From positions 62,001-126,000 of the forward strand of contig NZ_JHYD01000003.1 of NCBI RefSeq assembly GCF_000621505.1: 64,000 nt of DNA. The letters are read 5' to 3'. The notes beneath the pieces are model-generated. The model was not told the origin of the DNA and did not search any database. It worked only from the letters and a program-made list of their open reading frames with translations. Of the stretch, positions 60,733 through 64,000 are shown piece after piece. Both the position numbers and the translations under genes were made by a program. The stretch is from Ruminiclostridium cellobioparum DSM 1351 = ATCC 15832. GTDB lineage: Bacteria; Bacillota; Clostridia; Acetivibrionales; DSM-1351. Positions within the stretch are counted from its first letter, which is position 1. Each line of letters starts with the position of its first letter.

Positions 60733-62967
60733 TTACATTTCAGCACAAGGGTTATCCGGTGTATCTGTGCCGCCGGCAGTATCAAATTCCTTTGTATCGG
60801 CCAGTATCTTTCCAAGTCTCAATTTTGAAGCAATCAGGTTCAATGCCAGGAAAGCCAATGCAATGCCGCCGAGAACAATCAGGTTTTGAGCAAGATACCC
60901 GTAGTCAATACCTGAAATGACCTCTTTTAATGCGTTAACCGAATAAGTCATGGGCATAAACGGATTAACAATATTGAAGAAATCCGGAACAAGCTCCATC
61001 GGGAAGGTTCCGCCGCAGGATGTCAGCTGGAGGATCAGAAGGAGGATGGCAATAAATTTTCCTACATCCCTTAGCTGAACCAGTAAAAATCTCATAATTG
61101 AAGTAAAGGCGAGAGAGATTATTATACTCACAAGAACAAAAAGTCCTGTATTTTTAACCTGCAGATGCAGACCGTTTAATATTGTAATATCAAGCACAAG
61201 TGCCTGTGCTATTCCAATCAGAGTATAGCCGGCAAATCTGAGGAAGCCCTTTGAGTTTTTGTTAAGTCTGCGGAATTTGACATCGGGGTCAAGATATATG
61301 GCAAAGAACATCATTAATGCTCCTACCCAGAGTGAAAGGGAAACAAAGTAGGGAGTGAACGCTGTTCCGTAATCGGGAATACTGTTTATTCTTTGCTCGT
61401 TCAGTTCCACAGGTTCGGAAATATATTCCTTTAAGCCGTCGGTACCGTTCAGCCGGCTGTCTGCATCAAGGAGGGAATCGGAGACTCCCTGGCCGGCTAT
61501 GGATATGCCTGAGCTCAATTCCTTCATCCCGTCGTAAAGTTTCTTTTCTCCGTCATACAGCTTTTCAGTGCTGCCGTTGAGCTGCATGCTGCCTTTTGAA
61601 GCCTTTGAAATACCGGCAGCCAGGTCTGTTGAGCCCGCTTTTAGCTGTGCAGTTCCTTCATAAAGCTCCTTTGATTTTTCAGAAGCGGTCTTTATACTGG
61701 CAGCAACATCACTGACGCCACTGTTGATCTGACCGTAGGCAGTATTGATTTTGTCGGTTCCGGCCGAAATCAGATTCAGGTTTGAGGAAACAGTGCTTAT
61801 TCCCGAATTTAAAGCTGCTGCTCCCTGAGTTATCTGCGAAGCCCCTTCAGCCAACGCTTTTCCCGAAGTGTTCAGAGTTTCTCCTGCTTTTTTTACCTGC
61901 TGGGGAACCGACTGGGAAGCCTGAAGGGTTTCTAGTATTGTCTGGATATTCTGGTCCTTCAGTGCTTCGGGATGCGCCCTGGTGTATTGAACAATCAATG
62001 CAGCCATATCGGCCTGGGCACCCGCAGCTTTATTTACCGACTCAACATATGAATCAAGCCCGGCGGCAAAAGTCTGCATATTATTGTCATAAGCGGCCAT
62101 ACCCTGACTGAGCTTTGCAGTGGATTGGGAAAGCTCGGCTGTTCCGGAGTTGAGCTTTGCAAGGTTATCCTGTATCGCTGACAGACCAGAAGCTACCTGT
62201 GCGGCTCCGTTTGTCAGCCGGGATACTTTATCGGCACCGTCTGAAAGGGTCTGATAGAACTGCTGTGCTCCCGAATTAAGGTTATCGGCGCCAAGGGCTA
62301 ATTGGGAGGCTCCTTTTGCGGCGTCCTGCAGTCCGTCGTTTAAAGACTTCATACCGGTATTAAACTTTTTCTGGCCGTCCAGCAGTTCACCTGTTTTTTG
62401 ATGGATGGTGCCGGCTCCGCTGCTAAGCTCTTTCAACCCGTCATCCAATTCCTGCAAACTTGACGGTAAGTCCTTTATTTGATCAACAATAGTACCGACA
62501 ATTTCCCGGGATATCTCTTTTGAAATTTCATCTTTAAACTCAAGTGTTACTCTGCTTAAAACCTGGCTTGCCAGGTAGTTTCTCTTTTCGTTGACACTGT
62601 ATTTCAAGCTGCCTTTTACTTTTTCTGCGTCTCCTGCTGTCGATATGTTTTTTGAAAAATCGGCAGGTATATAAATTGATGCATAATATCTTCTGTTGTC
62701 CAGACCTTCTTTAGCATCTGCCTCATCTGTGACAACCCATTTAAGGTTTTTATCGTCTTTCAGTTTATCAAGTATTTCATTGCCAAGGTTTTTTTCCTTT
62801 CCGTTTATGGTTGCACCGGAATCCTGGTTTACAACAGCGACAGGAAGGTAATCCAGCTTGCTGTATGGATCCCAGAAGGCATCGAGATAGAAGAAGCTGT
62901 ATACCAGTGGAATTATTATAACTGCTATTATTACAGCTACGATTTTATATTTTTTTAACTTTTGCAT
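60733..62967 (-). CDS. YhgE/Pip-domain membrane protein (ABC-2 type)
   Basis: This 744-residue reverse-strand protein follows GGAGG. An N-terminal helix (KIVAVIIAVIIIPLVYSFFYL) leads into YLPVAVVNQDSGATINGKEKNLG, the Pip/YhgE signature. A long helical extracytoplasmic region of Ser/Gly/Ala heptad-like repeats follows (LSSGAGTIHQKTGELLDGQKKFNTG, and others). About five helices form the C-terminus (LSLWVGALMMFFAIYL, and others). Relatives include phage-infection protein Pip and the ESX-type secretion partner EsaA. It is under a MarR-type gene with a shared operator motif, which is common for envelope or antimicrobial-stress exporters. Confidence 0.88.
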   Translation of the reverse strand: MQKLKKYKIVAVIIAVIIIPLVYSFFYLDAFWDPYSKLDYLPVAVVNQDSGATINGKEKNLGNEILDKLKDDKNLKWVVTDEADAKEGLDNRRYYASIYIPADFSKNISTAGDAEKVKGSLKYSVNEKRNYLASQVLSRVTLEFKDEISKEISREIVGTIVDQIKDLPSSLQELDDGLKELSSGAGTIHQKTGELLDGQKKFNTGMKSLNDGLQDAAKGASQLALGADNLNSGAQQFYQTLSDGADKVSRLTNGAAQVASGLSAIQDNLAKLNSGTAELSQSTAKLSQGMAAYDNNMQTFAAGLDSYVESVNKAAGAQADMAALIVQYTRAHPEALKDQNIQTILETLQASQSVPQQVKKAGETLNTSGKALAEGASQITQGAAALNSGISTVSSNLNLISAGTDKINTAYGQINSGVSDVAASIKTASEKSKELYEGTAQLKAGSTDLAAGISKASKGSMQLNGSTEKLYDGEKKLYDGMKELSSGISIAGQGVSDSLLDADSRLNGTDGLKEYISEPVELNEQRINSIPDYGTAFTPYFVSLSLWVGALMMFFAIYLDPDVKFRRLNKNSKGFLRFAGYTLIGIAQALVLDITILNGLHLQVKNTGLFVLVSIIISLAFTSIMRFLLVQLRDVGKFIAILLLILQLTSCGGTFPMELVPDFFNIVNPFMPMTYSVNALKEVISGIDYGYLAQNLIVLGGIALAFLALNLIASKLRLGKILADTKEFDTAGGTDTPDNPCAEM

Positions 62968-63037
62968 AAATTACCTCCATATTTTGTTTTAGTTATGAAA
63001 AATGCTTCACCTCCTATAATATTGCAAATTAAAATAA

Positions 63038-63050
63038 TTTGAAGTTCAAA
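63038..63050. promoter_or_regulatory. MarR-type operator candidate upstream of the YhgE/Pip gene
   Basis: TTTGAAGTTCAAA is a palindrome (central base aside). It differs at one base from the site before the MarR gene at 63553-63565. Two copies flanking the MarR gene suggest one regulator binding both. Confidence 0.6.
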
Positions 63051-63071
63051 GTATTATGACAAAAAATTTTA

Positions 63072-63533
63072 TTAACTGAAAACATTGTCAAAATGAGAGT
63101 TCAGATTGGAAAGAATATCTATTAATGCTTTTCTCTCCGAAGGGTCAAGTATACCAAAGATTTTTTCAGCAATTTTATTTCTCAGCTGCACAATTGATTC
63201 AAATACGCTCACTCCGGTCTCGGATAAGGATATAAAAACCTGACGCCTGTCTTCTTCATCCCGCTGCCTGATCACATAACCTTTTTTAATCAACCTGTCG
63301 ATTGTGACGGTGGGAGTGCCGAAGGTAACCCCCAAGGTGTTGGCGATTTCAGACATCTTTTTATTTTCCGAACCATGGCCGATAACAAGTATTGTGTTGA
63401 TTTCGATTACAGTAAGATCTTCGAGGTTTTTACTAAAAAATTTTTTGCTTTCCAGCTTATAATACTTATCAAACAATTTCCTGAAAAGCTGGTCAACAAG
63501 CAGCAATTCATTTCCGTTTTGAGAATTCATCAT
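63072..63533 (-). CDS. MarR-family transcriptional regulator
   Basis: This 153-residue reverse-strand protein follows GAGGTG. Its winged helix spans about residues 45-110: LTVIEINTILVIG, then KKMSEIANTLGVTFGTPTVTIDRLIKKGYVIRQRDEEDRRQVFISLSETG, with the DEEDRRQ wing. The GTPTVT segment in the recognition helix is somewhat unusual for MarR. It lies 104 bases upstream of the YhgE/Pip gene on the same strand, and both have near-identical palindromes before them, so it probably represses itself and that gene. Confidence 0.9.
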   Translation of the reverse strand: MMNSQNGNELLLVDQLFRKLFDKYYKLESKKFFSKNLEDLTVIEINTILVIGHGSENKKMSEIANTLGVTFGTPTVTIDRLIKKGYVIRQRDEEDRRQVFISLSETGVSVFESIVQLRNKIAEKIFGILDPSERKALIDILSNLNSHFDNVFS

Positions 63534-63552
63534 GGCACCTCAATATTTTTAC

Positions 63553-63565
63553 TTTGAAATTCAAA
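63553..63565. promoter_or_regulatory. MarR-type operator candidate upstream of the MarR gene
   Basis: TTTGAAATTCAAA is a 13-base palindrome 20 bases before the MarR start, with the twin site at 63038-63050. Autoregulation is inferred. Confidence 0.6.
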
Positions 63566-63767
63566 CTATTCGATATTAATATAAACTTTTTTATAAAAAT
63601 TGTAAAGTATATTTATGAAATTTTTTCAAATACTTTATTATATGCATTTAAGGGAAAAATATACAAAAATAATACATTTATGGATTTTTTGTATTTACTT
63701 TTTACAAAAATAATGGTAATATTATGCAAAACGGATCATCTTACAAAAGAAAAGAATGGGGATAATT

Positions 63768-63923
63768 ATGGAAAACAAATACTTTTTGCTTAACAAAGAA
63801 GTGGAATGTCTGAAAGAAGAGCTCTATGATCTTCTGGAAAATGAACCATGGGCACAGCATGACATTCTTAGAATCAGCAAACGAATAGACAGTCTTATAC
63901 TTAAGTTTTACAAGCATGATTAA
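63768..63923 (+). CDS. Spo0E-like aspartyl phosphatase (small sporulation regulator)
   Basis: This 51-residue protein starts at ATG 63768 with GGGGAT upstream. The sequence forms two helices and ends LRISKRIDSLILKFYKHD, matching the Spo0E family pattern SxxLDxLIxxY with the acidic Asp in the centre. Spo0E-like proteins remove phosphate from Spo0A and so delay sporulation. Its size is typical for the clostridial and bacillar members. The remaining 77 bases of the window show no further gene. Confidence 0.78.
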   Translation: MENKYFLLNKEVECLKEELYDLLENEPWAQHDILRISKRIDSLILKFYKHD

Positions 63924-64000
63924 TTATATGAGTTAATTGTATTACACTCCTTTAATAAATTTTCAATATTTTTTTTCTTCTCAATATTCGTTTCGCATTC

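Noticed and set aside
61400-62500. Repetitive GC-richer stretch in the YhgE/Pip gene
   Set aside because: It encodes Ser/Gly/Ala heptad-like repeats of the extracytoplasmic helical region; no nucleotide repeat unit is conserved.
63554-63793. 79-codon forward frame
   Set aside because: It begins in a TTG without ribosome site, overlaps the operator and promoter zone, is AT-driven, and its end overlaps the Spo0E-like gene in another frame.

Overview
The window looks like a chromosomal segment of a low-GC, spore-forming, anaerobic Firmicute, most like a cellulolytic or saccharolytic Ruminiclostridium/Clostridium-type Clostridia. The signs are AT-rich intergenic DNA, strong GGAGG ribosome sites, CotF-type coat and Spo0E-type genes, rubrerythrin, a membrane pyrophosphatase, RqcH, and a YesM/YesN-controlled sugar importer. 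I saw no rRNA, tRNA, CRISPR array, intact insertion sequence or prophage.

Region A (1-14834, all on +) is the right part of what looks like a specialised-metabolite (acyl-thioester) cluster cut by the left edge. It holds the tail of a BadF/HgdC-type activase, two 2-hydroxyacyl-CoA dehydratase/benzoyl-CoA reductase-like subunits (one short), an enoyl-CoA hydratase-fold protein lacking one catalytic Glu, a FabG-like reductase, a diguanylate cyclase (GGDEF) fused to an NHL propeller, an alpha/beta hydrolase, a B12-type radical SAM protein, a free-standing acyltransferase, an ABC-2 exporter (two permeases plus ATPase), an acyl carrier protein, and two tandem paralogues joining a Cys/His/Glu N-terminal domain to a C-terminal beta-sandwich. 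No ketosynthase is visible, so partner enzymes would lie upstream.

Region B (14835-27560) is a carbohydrate locus. It has a consensus promoter with an overlapping palindromic operator, a YesM/YesN two-component pair, two paralogous sugar-binding lipoproteins separated by a terminator, two importer permeases without an ATPase, a LacI-type repressor, an intracellular GH172 (DUF2961) hydrolase, a ribokinase-like PfkB kinase and a SIS-domain isomerase closely resembling arabinose-5-phosphate isomerase. Together these suggest a D-arabinofuranoside route: import, hydrolysis to D-arabinose, phosphorylation to D-arabinose 5-phosphate, isomerisation to D-ribulose 5-phosphate. This is the most testable new idea here.

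Region C (27561-32860) is an OmpR/CiaH-like two-component system followed by a MacA/MacB-type efflux operon. The efflux promoter carries three tandem 11-bp repeats. Region D (33000-42660) is mixed: an SDR, a DUF1638/RACo-like pair, spore-associated genes, a frameshifted DUF2935 remnant, an excisionase-like DNA-binding protein, an MFS transporter, a secreted subtilisin with a long leader, and decayed MarR, methyltransferase and metallo-beta-lactamase-fold genes. Region E (42590-46170) is stress defence: PerR with its operator, rubrerythrin, and a CsoR-type repressor with its operator and a P1B-type metal ATPase.

Region F (46187-63923) is mostly housekeeping or orphan genes: an alpha/alpha-toroid protein, an AraC regulator, a fused AAA-VWA protein behind a 13-bp inverted-repeat operator, DUF362 and VOC proteins, an aminotransferase, RqcH, O-acetylhomoserine sulfhydrylase, a predicted K+-independent H+-pyrophosphatase, a DUF4234 protein, a MarR/YhgE-Pip pair with matching operators, and a Spo0E-like small protein. 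All family names come from motif recognition by eye, with no database search.
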